Below, in pieces: positions 44,547-52,736 of a DNA stretch of 64,000 bases. The translations under genes were made by a program, and so were the position numbers. This stretch comes from Scatosoma sp045643825 (lineage in GTDB: Bacteria; Bacillota; Clostridia; Christensenellales; Borkfalkiaceae). The DNA lies in the NCBI GenBank assembly GCA_045643825.1, contig JAZRFV010000024.1, positions 10,399 to 74,398 on the forward strand. Direction: 5' to 3'. Under the pieces are notes generated by a model that saw only the letters and a program-made list of their open reading frames with translations, was not told the origin of the DNA and searched no databases. The first letter of the stretch is position 1. Every line of letters starts with the position of its first letter.

Positions 44547-45611
44547 TTAGCTCCTAAACACAACCTCGCCGTTTGCAATCGTCAGCTTACACTTGTAACC
44601 CTTTTCAAAAGCCACTCGATTTCCGCTGAAATCTGTTAAATCGAAGGGTTCATCCTCGTAGGCAAGCACCGCAACATCCGCCGTCCTTCCCTCTTGAAGA
44701 TAGCCCCATTCCTCCGCCTTACCAAAGACGTTGGCAGGGGTGGAGGTTACCGCCTGAAAGATACTCTCTTCCGTTTGCCCGCAAGCCCTTGCCAGGCTCA
44801 TACAAGCGGTTAAGCCGTACCGTCCGCCTCGTTTGAACGCACTCCACAAGGTAAGGTCGGTTGAGATGGTATCGGGGATACAGCCACGTTTTACCGCCTC
44901 GCGATAAACACCGAAATCGGTGTGGATATGTCCCGCAAACCCTGCATCGAGTACCACGCCTTTTGCCTTGGCGTAACGCAAACACTCGAACCCGTCCTCG
45001 CCGGCGTTGTTTTCACCGCCGTGGTAAGGGTGCGTCAGGATATCCCCTTTACGAAGCGCCTTTACAATCTCCATCATCGGCACGGGGGAATGGTTGCAAT
45101 GCACCATCACCTTCAAACCATACCGTTCTGCCGTTTTCACGCCCTCGCATACGGGTATAATCGCGCGCGCGTCGGTGTCCCTACCGTCGAAACAAATTTT
45201 CACCCCCACCGCTTTTTCTTGCCAAGCCTTTTTTAAGGGCTCTACCATATCGGTGCGAAGGTGATTGTCCGAAATGGAGGTACCGATAAACCCGATGGTT
45301 TTCACCAGGCTCGCCGAAGCCTCCGCCACGGTGTCCTGCTCAATCCAAGCATCCGCCGCCGAGGTTACGCCGAAAGGGAAACACGCCCAATCGCCTACCC
45401 CCAAAACGTCCGAGGACATTTTGCGCATATGCAGGTGAGAATCGATTAGCCCCGCCGAAACAATTTGCCCTGTTGCATCGTACACGAACTCCGCGTTGGC
45501 CTCTACGCCGTTCGCAACCCTTGAAACCTTGCCGTCTTCAAGGTAAACGTCCGAGAAAAAGAATTTTTTCCCGTCCCAAACTTTGCCGTTTTTAATCAAA
45601 ATTTTGGGCAT
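44547..45611 (-). CDS. Amidohydrolase superfamily metallohydrolase (dihydroorotase/deacetylase-like)
   Basis: The 354-aa enzyme has the N-terminal beta cap (LIKNGKVWDGKKF) and SHLHMRK with the first metal His pair. KICFDG has the lysine position that is usually carboxylated, then come MVHCNHSP and LTHPYHGGENN for further His ligands, and STDLTLW with the catalytic Asp. It resembles the deacetylase group around EF0837 more than true dihydroorotases. It probably hydrolyses an amide, ester or lactone bond in the first cytosolic step of the operon. AGGTGG 5 nt upstream supports ATG 45611. It is the first gene of the operon controlled from 45675-45760. Confidence 0.85.
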   Translation of the reverse strand: MPKILIKNGKVWDGKKFFFSDVYLEDGKVSRVANGVEANAEFVYDATGQIVSAGLIDSHLHMRKMSSDVLGVGDWACFPFGVTSAADAWIEQDTVAEASASLVKTIGFIGTSISDNHLRTDMVEPLKKAWQEKAVGVKICFDGRDTDARAIIPVCEGVKTAERYGLKVMVHCNHSPVPMMEIVKALRKGDILTHPYHGGENNAGEDGFECLRYAKAKGVVLDAGFAGHIHTDFGVYREAVKRGCIPDTISTDLTLWSAFKRGGRYGLTACMSLARACGQTEESIFQAVTSTPANVFGKAEEWGYLQEGRTADVAVLAYEDEPFDLTDFSGNRVAFEKGYKCKLTIANGEVVFRS

Positions 45612-45674
45612 TTATTCCACCTTTTCAATCACTCAATTATTTCGTTTAGAGCGTACTATCCCCTATGCTACTTT

Positions 45675-45703
45675 ATTATATCACATTATATATAGCAATT
45701 CTA
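45675..45703 (-). promoter_or_regulatory. Promoter of the amidohydrolase operon
   Basis: Minus-strand -10 TATAAT (45675-45680), 17 bp, weak -35 TAGAAT (45698-45703). The poor -35 suggests an activator-dependent promoter. The AraC half-site begins at the next base, 45704. Confidence 0.75.
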
Positions 45704-45760
45704 CTCATTATTTTTTTTCTTTTCCTCATTTTTTCGGATATTTTGCTTGACTTTTCCCAT
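45704..45760. promoter_or_regulatory. Putative AraC-family operator, copy A
   Basis: Plus-strand CTCAT at 45704-45708 and 45725-45729 (21 bp apart) and CCCAT at 45756-45760 (31 bp further), each followed by a T run. On the minus strand these read as direct repeats of AAAAATGRG. Copy B at 52616-52671 has the same order, spacing and flanking bases. Confidence 0.75.
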
Positions 45761-45775
45761 TTTTTATCATAAAAT
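45747..45775 (+). promoter_or_regulatory. Promoter of the araC-type gene
   Basis: TTGACT (45747-45752), 17 bp, TAAAAT (45770-45775). The third operator half-site lies inside the spacer, so the regulator could repress its own gene. Confidence 0.8.
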
Positions 45776-45797
45776 TGGAAAAGAGGTGAAAATTGCA

Positions 45798-46646
45798 ATG
45801 AAACATTTATTATTCTCTTTAAACGACAATGCCTCCCCCAACGGGTTCAATATCGAGAAGCATATCCTTACATCAGAGCCGTATCTTATGCACTTTCACG
45901 ACTATGTCGAGGTCTCGCTATTAACGCAGGGTACAGGGATGCAAAACATCAACGGCACGGAATATCATATGCCCACCTACACGCTGACGGTAATGCACCA
46001 TCACGATTGCCACAGGTATTACGATATGTCCGAAGACAACCTTTTGTACAACCTGTCGCTGTTGCCGTCGTTATTACCCGACGAGCTTTTGAAAAAGCTG
46101 AACAATTTACCCTTCGACAAGATTTGCGTACTCCCTGAACACGTCGGGAAAACCGCCCTTGCCGTGATGGACTCTCTGGTGTATTTGCAAGATAACCCCA
46201 AGGATTTTCCTGCCGATTTCGCTCCGCCGCTTTGCCAAAGCCTGGTCGAAATTTTCTTACATCACTACACCGAACTTCCCTCCTCCCCTTACGATACGCC
46301 GGGCGATATCCTGCAAAGTTCTTTGATTTATATAAACGAGCATTACACGGGCAATTTAACCTTGAACGAAATCGCCAAACACACGAAATGTTGCCCCACC
46401 TATTTGAGCGAGCATTTCCACAAAAAAATGGGCATCACCATCAAGCAGTACATCAACGTTATGCGGTTGAAACACGCGAAAAAGCTACTGATTTCCTCCG
46501 ATTTGCCCATCATGTCTATTTGTTTCGAGTGTGGTTTTTCCTCGCTTGCAAGCTTTAATCGAAACTTTTTAGCCACCGAAAAAATATCCCCCTCGGCATA
46601 TAGAAAAAACTACAACGCCGACGCCGTATCTATTGACGAAGAATAA
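45798..46646 (+). CDS. AraC-family transcriptional regulator
   Basis: The 282-aa regulator starts at ATG 45798, with AGAGGTG 9 nt upstream. The frame is open further up but has no better site. Residues 1-150 form a cupin-like sensing domain (FHDYVEVSLLTQGTGMQNING, LTVMHHHDCHRYY). The C-terminus holds two helix-turn-helix units (LTLNEIAKHTKCCPTYLSEH and SICFECGFSSLASFNRNF) ending in SPSAYRKNY, as in AraC/XylS proteins. It is the only plus-strand gene and is divergent from the amidohydrolase operon. The shared operator layout at 45704-45760 and 52616-52671 makes it the likely controller of both operons. The inducer is probably a small sugar-like molecule, which the sequence does not identify. 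Confidence 0.92.
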   Translation: MKHLLFSLNDNASPNGFNIEKHILTSEPYLMHFHDYVEVSLLTQGTGMQNINGTEYHMPTYTLTVMHHHDCHRYYDMSEDNLLYNLSLLPSLLPDELLKKLNNLPFDKICVLPEHVGKTALAVMDSLVYLQDNPKDFPADFAPPLCQSLVEIFLHHYTELPSSPYDTPGDILQSSLIYINEHYTGNLTLNEIAKHTKCCPTYLSEHFHKKMGITIKQYINVMRLKHAKKLLISSDLPIMSICFECGFSSLASFNRNFLATEKISPSAYRKNYNADAVSIDEE

Positions 46647-46652
46647 AATGTG

Positions 46653-46678
46653 AAAAACAGGGTTTGCGCCCTGTTTTT
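46653..46678 (+). terminator. Terminator of the araC-type gene
   Basis: CAGGG-TTTGCG-CCCTG stem with A-rich upstream arm, followed by TTTTT on the plus strand, 7 bp after the stop. Confidence 0.85.
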
Positions 46679-46691
46679 AGTTGGTATAAAG

Positions 46692-46728
46692 AAAAAAGGA
46701 ACAAGAGGTCTTCTTGTTCCTTTTTTTT
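46692..46728. terminator. Strong bidirectional terminator between convergent genes
   Basis: Arms AAAAAAGGAACAAGA/TCTTGTTCCTTTTTT around GGTCT, with T runs on both strands. It separates the plus-strand regulator from the minus-strand phosphatase operon ending at 46772. Confidence 0.92.
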
Positions 46729-46771
46729 GCATTTTTTCACACTCAACCCGTACATGGGTGGTATGTTTTGT

Positions 46772-47809
46772 TTATTTTACGGGTATTTCACCAAAGAAAA
46801 TGCCCTTGATATTGTTCATTTCTTCCACGGTTACACCGATAGAAAGAAGGTAATTTACCGCCCTTTCTTGCAGGGTATTCCCCTCATATTCCGCCATGAA
46901 ACGGTCGTAGAAAAGGTGAAACCAACCACCCGATTCCCCCGTTTTTGTGTTCCGTTCGCCATAGATAGAGAAGCTGGAAAACTCGTGATCCTTGATACAA
47001 GCCAACTCCGATTCCCCCAACAACGCACGCAAAATAAAGGTCACCGTACCCGTTCTGTCCGAGCCTGCCGTACAATGATAATACAAGGGATAATTGTTTT
47101 TGTCCGCAAACAAGGAAAACACCTTGCGGTAGCGTTCGGGCTCCTTCATTGCCGCATCGTAGCCGTTTATCGTCGAGTAAATTAGTTTCACACCAGGGAT
47201 AATACCTTCCTCCCCGATACCCGATTCCTCCGTGGAACGCAGGTCAATCTCCGTCTTAATCCCCAGGCAATCCCGCATATACGCCTTGCCTTTTTCGGTC
47301 AAAACGGTATCCAGCGGATCCCGAGGCAACGGCGTCACCGAGCCCCCGCGATAGGCAATTCCTTGTACAATTTTCTTCCCGTCCATGGTTTCGTAGCCGC
47401 CAAAATCACGCACGTTGCATATCCCGTCAAAGTCCATCACGCGAGGTCCCAGCGCGGTCGTAAAAAAGCTACCTTCCGCGCATTCCAACGTTTCTCCAAG
47501 GCAATTTAGCGCCGTTACGCGCACGAAATAATCACTTGCCTTGTATAGATTGTACAAATCCACGCTACGCGTATCCCCTGCCGTTTCCACAGTAAGGACA
47601 TCAGAAAAATCTTCCTTTTTCGCATACTCAACAAGGAATTTTTCCACAGCTACACCCTCGTATCCCCATACGATTTGCACAGGTACAAAGGGGTTGCGCA
47701 CCTCGACAAAATAATCGGAAATATTCGCCTCCGCACCTGCAAGCAAGTATTGTTTCGCATTGTCAATATAGGGAAAAACCTCCCCCGTTGGCGAAAGAAT
47801 TTTCAGCAT
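46772..47809 (-). CDS. Tyrosine/lipid phosphatase-like protein without signal peptide
   Basis: The 345-aa product has an FnIII-like domain (about 25-120) and a Y_phosphatase3-type domain (about 125-345): NVRDFGGYETMDGKKIVQG, AYRGG, EIDLRS, and the P-loop HCTAGSDRTGT with nucleophile Cys near 245. Relatives include Mycobacterium PtpB and Listeria LipA, which remove phosphate from phosphotyrosine or phosphoinositides. AAGGG 7 nt upstream sets ATG 47809. Unlike its two upstream paralogues it begins directly at the FnIII domain, with no signal peptide or Ser/Pro linker. It is therefore either cytosolic or a domain that lost its leader. It follows the previous paralogue by 18 bp. Confidence 0.85.
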   Translation of the reverse strand: MLKILSPTGEVFPYIDNAKQYLLAGAEANISDYFVEVRNPFVPVQIVWGYEGVAVEKFLVEYAKKEDFSDVLTVETAGDTRSVDLYNLYKASDYFVRVTALNCLGETLECAEGSFFTTALGPRVMDFDGICNVRDFGGYETMDGKKIVQGIAYRGGSVTPLPRDPLDTVLTEKGKAYMRDCLGIKTEIDLRSTEESGIGEEGIIPGVKLIYSTINGYDAAMKEPERYRKVFSLFADKNNYPLYYHCTAGSDRTGTVTFILRALLGESELACIKDHEFSSFSIYGERNTKTGESGGWFHLFYDRFMAEYEGNTLQERAVNYLLSIGVTVEEMNNIKGIFFGEIPVK

Positions 47810-47827
47810 ACCACTACCCTTAAACGC

Positions 47828-49267
47828 TTAATTATCCTTCTTTTGCACAGCCCAAGCCGCAAGCATTTCATTATACTGCTTGCCAACCGTTTTTCTTTGT
47901 GCAATGGGTACGAAAGGCAATTCGTCCTCACCAGGTACGAAATCAACCACCTCTTCCCCATAGAAAATAGCCTTAATTTTATTAATTTGCGACTGCGTAA
48001 CACCGATGGAACGCATCCACGTTTCTACCTTTTCCTGCTTCGTGTTTCCTTCGTAGCTGTTCAGTTTCGTCATAAACGGATCGAAGTAGTTTTCCTTATA
48101 ATTCCCCTGCGTGTCACGTAAGCCGTAGGAAGAGAAACTGGTCAATTCATAGCCCTGCAAACACTCTAACTCCGACACGCCAAGCATGGTATGTAAGAGA
48201 TACACCGCAGAACCCGTTCTGTCCGCGCCGCCCGTACAATGCATATAAACAGGGTAATTATCCTCGTCCGCAAGCATCGTGAAGAACTCCAAATACTCGT
48301 CGTCATAATTAAAGGTGGTGTCGTATCCATTGATGGTGATATAGTGTAAGGAGGCACCAGGTATTAAACTACCTTGTTCCAAGGTGATGCCCGACTCGTT
48401 TGCCGTACGGAAATCAATCTCCGTTTTAATCCCCATCACCTCGCTCATATACGCCTTACCTTCGTCGGTAATTTCGTTGTTTTGACCACCCTTGGGAGGT
48501 CGAGCCAAGCCACCCCCACGGTACGCAATACCCTGCACCAAGGTTTTGCCGTTCGTGGTCGTATAACCACCCAAATCGCGCATATTACGCACGTCGTCCA
48601 CACGTATAAAACGAGGGCCGAGGTTGGTGGTGTAGAAGTTTCCTTCCGCCGTTTTCAACACTTCATTTTTCGAATTTACCGCCGTAATACGCACATAGTA
48701 GGTGGTCGATTTATACAGGTTGTAAACCTCCACCGAGCGTTTCGAACTGCCTGCCTCCACCGTGAGTGCATCGGAATAATCCGCCTTTGTTGCATATTCC
48801 ACAACGAATTTATCTTGGCGAGAGCCTCTCCAATTCCACTTAATTTCCACGGGTGCCCATTGACTGTTTACCGTCTGGTAGTAATCCCCTACCTTTGCGC
48901 CTTCTCCTGCGAGCAGGTAATTTTTCACGCTGTCAATATAAGGGAACACCTCACCCGTCGTCGTCACCGACAACTCGTATTTAGGGGTGGAAGGGGTTTC
49001 AGGCGTTTCCGGCGTCTCGGGTTTTTCCGAGCTTTCAGGCTGTTCCGATGTCTCGGGTTTTTCCGAGGAAGGAGCCTGTGAAGAAGGGGCCTGAGAGCTT
49101 TCAGGTGTTTCCGAGTTCACAGGGCTTTCCGCCTGCGAAGAATTGCCTGCCGTGGACGGGCTATTCAGTTGGTCTACAATACCACGAAATATCGAACAAC
49201 CGCCAAGACTACTCATCATAAACACGCTACAAAGCGCGCAAATTCTCGTCAACGTCTTACGTTTCAT
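47828..49267 (-). CDS. Phosphatase-like lipoprotein (Y_phosphatase3 type)
   Basis: The 479-aa product has a signal peptide with lipobox LGGC, a long Ser/Pro/Glu linker (about 35-95), an FnIII-like domain (about 100-205) and a phosphatase domain with NMRDLGGYTTTNGKTLVQG, RGGGLARPP, EIDFRT and the P-loop HCTGGADRTGS (Cys near 344). It carries a short extra C-terminal tail after the usual IKAIFYGEE end. It should act on phosphorylated compounds outside the membrane. AGAGGTGC before ATG 49267 supports the start. It is second in the phosphatase operon, 18 bp after the large dual-domain gene. The substrate (phosphotyrosine, inositol phosphates, phospho-sugars) is not decided by sequence. Confidence 0.85.
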   Translation of the reverse strand: MKRKTLTRICALCSVFMMSSLGGCSIFRGIVDQLNSPSTAGNSSQAESPVNSETPESSQAPSSQAPSSEKPETSEQPESSEKPETPETPETPSTPKYELSVTTTGEVFPYIDSVKNYLLAGEGAKVGDYYQTVNSQWAPVEIKWNWRGSRQDKFVVEYATKADYSDALTVEAGSSKRSVEVYNLYKSTTYYVRITAVNSKNEVLKTAEGNFYTTNLGPRFIRVDDVRNMRDLGGYTTTNGKTLVQGIAYRGGGLARPPKGGQNNEITDEGKAYMSEVMGIKTEIDFRTANESGITLEQGSLIPGASLHYITINGYDTTFNYDDEYLEFFTMLADEDNYPVYMHCTGGADRTGSAVYLLHTMLGVSELECLQGYELTSFSSYGLRDTQGNYKENYFDPFMTKLNSYEGNTKQEKVETWMRSIGVTQSQINKIKAIFYGEEVVDFVPGEDELPFVPIAQRKTVGKQYNEMLAAWAVQKKDN

Positions 49268-49285
49268 TTTGCACCTCTTATCTTA

Positions 49286-52200
49286 TTATTTTCTTTCTTC
49301 CCACGCCGTAGAATCGTACACGGTCAAGGACGTAAACTCGTTATTACGGAACCAGAAGGATAATTTCGCATTCGCACTTTCAATTTCGTTTTCAATACGG
49401 GTAAAGGTATAGGTGTATTCTACCGTGGTCTCCGTCTCCGCCTTAATGGTCATCATTACCGTGGTCTCGTCCACGATTTCTATCTTCATGTACAACGTGC
49501 CACCGTTTTTAAAGACGTGATTATCCACCTTCATACCCGTAGAACGATTCACCTCTGCCATCGCACCATTTTTATCAAGGGTATAGGTACGGAAATTGCC
49601 ACCACGTATTTCCACGCCATAGCTACCAAGGAAGATACGCAAACCGCCACCGCCGTCGGTCATTTCATGGCCTACCGTAGACAAATGTACAATCGCCGTC
49701 TTTCCGTAACCGATATTGCCGTTGGTGGTAAGGAAGGTCGAGGGCGATTCCAAGGTATACGTACCGTCTTCACCAAAGTTGAAAAGCCCGTCCATTGTGA
49801 TTTCATTCGACTCGTTCCAAATAAGGGTAAAGGCTTCCTCGCTGCCGTCAGCGTAAGCGATCATGCCTTCCACCTCACCATCGGGAAAGGAAGGAAGCTG
49901 TGCTTCCGCCACGATAAGCTTGCCATCTTCGTAGGTAAACGCCGTTTCCACACCGCCAAGGTACAACTTTGCGGGGGTTTTACCCGACATAGAAATCACG
50001 AAATCCCCGTCAACGCCCTTGTTATAGCTTGCAGGAATGATGGTCTCCGCCAAGGTAGGTTCTCCGAAGAAAATCGCCTTGATGTTGTAAAGCTCCGTTT
50101 CCGTCACACCGATGGAACGAAGATAATTTTCCGTCTTTTGCTGTAAATTGTCACCCTCGTACCCTTTCAAGAGGGAAATCATATCCTGGAAGTTCTGCCA
50201 GTAAATCCCGTTAGCAGATGCACGAGGCCCATAAATCGAGAATGTGGTAAAAGCAAAGCCTTGGATACACTCTAACTCGCTCACGCCAAGGAAAGCGTGA
50301 AGTAAGAAGGTAACCGTACCCGTTCTATCCGCACCACCCGTGCAGTGATAGTACATGGGGTAGTTATTTTCGTCCGCAAAATACGAGAAGAGCTGACGAT
50401 AGGTTTCCTTTCCGTGGTAGAAGGGAGCGGTGTAGCCGCCAAGGGTGATATAGGTAAGGGTTGCACCAGGGATAACGCTTTCATAGCCGACACCCGACTC
50501 CTCAGCGTTACGGAAATCAAGCTCCGCCTTGATACCCATTACCTCGCTCATGTACTTTTTCCCTTCTTCGCTAATGTTGTTGCTGAAATGATCATCCTTC
50601 GGAGGATCGGTCAGCGAGCCACCACGATACGCAATGCCCTGCACGATGGTTTTACCGAGCGAGGTTTCGTAACCACCAAGGTCACGCACGTTGTGTACGC
50701 CTTCGATATTCATAACACGGGGGCCAAGATCGGTCGTGTAGAACTCACCCGTACCCACGTACAGCACTTCCCCGCTGGAGCTTACCGCTTTAATGCGAAG
50801 GTAGTAGTTGGTTGCCTTGTAAAGGTTGTACAGCTCCGCTTTACGCTTCGCCCCGCCTACCTCTACCGAGAGTGCATCCGAGAAATTTTCTCTCGTTGCA
50901 TACTCTACAATAAATTTCGACGCACCTTTGCCGTCAAAGGTCCAGGTTACCTCGATGGGAGCAAAAGGGTTATCCATCGCCGTGTAGTAATCGTACACCT
51001 CGGCACCCTCACCCGCCAATAAATACTGCTTTGCTTGGTATACGTAAGGATATACCTCACCCGTGGGGGCGGTCACCTTCAAGGAGCCGTCCTCGTCGGG
51101 GATTTCGGGGTTGGAAGAGTTGATAGACATTTCTTCGCCGAAGAAAATGGTCAAGATGCTGTTCAATTCCGCTTCCGTTACACCAATGTCAAGGAGGTAA
51201 TTTTGTGCTTTTTGTTGAAGGTTGTCACCAGGATATTCGTTTAACAAACGCTTCATTGCCGCATATCTATTTGTATTCGCACCCGTAGAACCGCCACGCG
51301 TACCGTAGATAGAGAAGCTCGTAAATTCGTAGTCTTGCTCACATTCCAACTCGCTCACACCAAGGAAAGCGTGAAGGATGTAGCTTACCGAACCCGTTCT
51401 GTCCGCACCTGCCGTGCAATGGTAGTACAAGGGGTAATTGTCCTTGTTGGCAAGGTAAGAGAACACCTTGCGGTAACCTTCCCTAGGAGCCGCGTTCGTA
51501 ATTACGTTTTCATAGCCATCAGCAGTGATGTAGGTAAGGGTTGCGCCAGGGATCATACTGCCTTGTTCCAAGGTAATCCCCGATTCGGTGGGATTACGGA
51601 AGTCAAGCTCACCTTTAATACCCATCACTTCACTCATATAGCGTTTGCCTTCTTCCGTGATTTGGAAGATACCGCCGTCTTCCGCCTTGAGGTTTTTATC
51701 CTTCAACGCACCGCCACGATAAGCAATGCCTTGTACAATTTTCTTTCCGAACAAGGTATCCCAACCGCCAAGGTCACGCACGTTAGAGATGCCGTCTACG
51801 TTCATTACACGAGGGCCAAGATCGGTCGTTTGGAAGGTGCCTTCCTGCGTTGCAAGAACATCCCCTTTGGAGTTAAGCCCCGTAATACGAAGGTAATAGT
51901 TTGCCCCTTTGTAAAGGTTGTAAACCTCCGTCGAACGCTTGGAACCGCCCACTTCTACCGAGAGCGCATCCGAATAATCAGGTTTCGTTGCGTATTCTAC
52001 AAGGAATTTCGATTGTCCTCTTCCCGACCATTTCCAAGAAATCGTGATTGCCTTTTGGGGATTGCGTATAGAGGCGGGGGCATATTTACATACGTCCGCA
52101 CCTGCGCCTGCTTCCAAATATGCCTTTGCCTCATCCACGTAAGGATATACCACACCCGTGGGGGCGGTAATCGAGATCGTGCCCGTTTGAGGCTTTTCGG

Positions 52201-52489
52201 AATCGTCAGGTTTTTCCGAACTTTCGGGTGTTTCCGAAGTTTCGGGCGTTTCCGAAGTTTCGGGTGTTTCCGAAGTTTCGGGCGTTTCCGAGGTTTCGGG
52301 TTCTTCTACGGAGCCAACGCTTTCCGAGTTTGCAGGGCTTTCCACCGCCACGGAGCTGTTTTCCGTAGAGGTACCGCCACCAACCAAACCAGCCAACGCA
52401 TCGCACCCCGACGCCGAAATGGCCAACGCGCTAATCAACGCGCAAACCATAGTCACAAGAGAACGTTTTTTAAAGGTTTTTTTCATCAT
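49286..52489 (-). CDS. Dual-domain phosphatase lipoprotein with C-terminal beta domain
   Basis: The 1,067-aa product starts at ATG 52489 (or the next ATG) behind GGGAG; an open GTG 60 bp upstream lacks a signal. The signal peptide ends in ASGC. A repetitive SETPE linker spans about 55-95. Then come two FnIII plus Y_phosphatase3 units in tandem, with P-loops HCTAGADRTGS (Cys near 358) and HCTGGADRTGT (Cys near 716). Residues of about 800-1067 form a beta-sandwich-like domain that may bind polymer. It is first in the operon under the promoter at 52587-52615. Two complete active-site loops argue that both domains are active. Secreted phosphate release from host or dietary compounds is inference. 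Confidence 0.85.
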   Translation of the reverse strand: MMKKTFKKRSLVTMVCALISALAISASGCDALAGLVGGGTSTENSSVAVESPANSESVGSVEEPETSETPETSETPETSETPETSETPESSEKPDDSEKPQTGTISITAPTGVVYPYVDEAKAYLEAGAGADVCKYAPASIRNPQKAITISWKWSGRGQSKFLVEYATKPDYSDALSVEVGGSKRSTEVYNLYKGANYYLRITGLNSKGDVLATQEGTFQTTDLGPRVMNVDGISNVRDLGGWDTLFGKKIVQGIAYRGGALKDKNLKAEDGGIFQITEEGKRYMSEVMGIKGELDFRNPTESGITLEQGSMIPGATLTYITADGYENVITNAAPREGYRKVFSYLANKDNYPLYYHCTAGADRTGSVSYILHAFLGVSELECEQDYEFTSFSIYGTRGGSTGANTNRYAAMKRLLNEYPGDNLQQKAQNYLLDIGVTEAELNSILTIFFGEEMSINSSNPEIPDEDGSLKVTAPTGEVYPYVYQAKQYLLAGEGAEVYDYYTAMDNPFAPIEVTWTFDGKGASKFIVEYATRENFSDALSVEVGGAKRKAELYNLYKATNYYLRIKAVSSSGEVLYVGTGEFYTTDLGPRVMNIEGVHNVRDLGGYETSLGKTIVQGIAYRGGSLTDPPKDDHFSNNISEEGKKYMSEVMGIKAELDFRNAEESGVGYESVIPGATLTYITLGGYTAPFYHGKETYRQLFSYFADENNYPMYYHCTGGADRTGTVTFLLHAFLGVSELECIQGFAFTTFSIYGPRASANGIYWQNFQDMISLLKGYEGDNLQQKTENYLRSIGVTETELYNIKAIFFGEPTLAETIIPASYNKGVDGDFVISMSGKTPAKLYLGGVETAFTYEDGKLIVAEAQLPSFPDGEVEGMIAYADGSEEAFTLIWNESNEITMDGLFNFGEDGTYTLESPSTFLTTNGNIGYGKTAIVHLSTVGHEMTDGGGGLRIFLGSYGVEIRGGNFRTYTLDKNGAMAEVNRSTGMKVDNHVFKNGGTLYMKIEIVDETTVMMTIKAETETTVEYTYTFTRIENEIESANAKLSFWFRNNEFTSLTVYDSTAWEERK
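52196..52305 (-). repeat. 18-bp tandem repeats coding the SETPET linker
   Basis: About five copies of a GTTTCCGAAGTTTCGGGY unit on the plus strand encode the Ser-Glu-Thr-Pro-Glu-Thr linker after the lipobox. Such repeats can change copy number. Confidence 0.85.
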
Positions 52490-52586
52490 TTTTCTCCCTT
52501 TTTGGTTTTTCATTTTTTCGCAATCGCTTTTTGCGTTGGGTAAAAGCACTCCTCACCGCAACAACGCGCGACTACTACTCGTATAT

Positions 52587-52615
52587 ATTATAACATATAA
52601 TATATGGCCTTTCTA
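52587..52615 (-). promoter_or_regulatory. Promoter of the phosphatase operon
   Basis: Minus-strand TATAAT (52587-52592), 17 bp, weak -35 TAGAAA (52610-52615) directly abutting the operator half-site at 52616, exactly as at 45675-45703. The leader to ATG 52489 is about 90 nt. Confidence 0.75.
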
Positions 52616-52671
52616 CTCATTATTTTTTATATCCTTCTCATTTTTTCGGGTAAAAGTGCCGTCTTTCCCAT
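52616..52671. promoter_or_regulatory. Putative AraC-family operator, copy B
   Basis: CTCAT at 52616-52620 and 52637-52641 (21 bp apart) and CCCAT at 52667-52671 (30 bp further). The roughly 85-bp surroundings match copy A at 45700-45780, including the TTTATCATAAAAT and GGAAAA tail after the third half-site. Confidence 0.75.
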
Positions 52672-52689
52672 TTTTTTATCATAAAATAG

Positions 52690-52721
52690 GAAAAAGGCAT
52701 CCCTTCAAGGAACGCCTTTTC
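52690..52721 (-). terminator. Terminator of the YgjV-GH99-like gene
   Basis: Arms AAAAAGGC/GCCTTTT with inner TCC/GGA pairing around CTTCAA; the minus strand ends in TTTTT. It lies 15 bp past the stop at 52737. Confidence 0.75.
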
Positions 52722-52736
52722 TATCGTCAAAATGTT

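Noticed and set aside
9660..46760. A 12-bp match CGTACATGGGTG at 9660 and 46749
   Set aside because: It is short and the surroundings differ, with no consistent position relative to genes.
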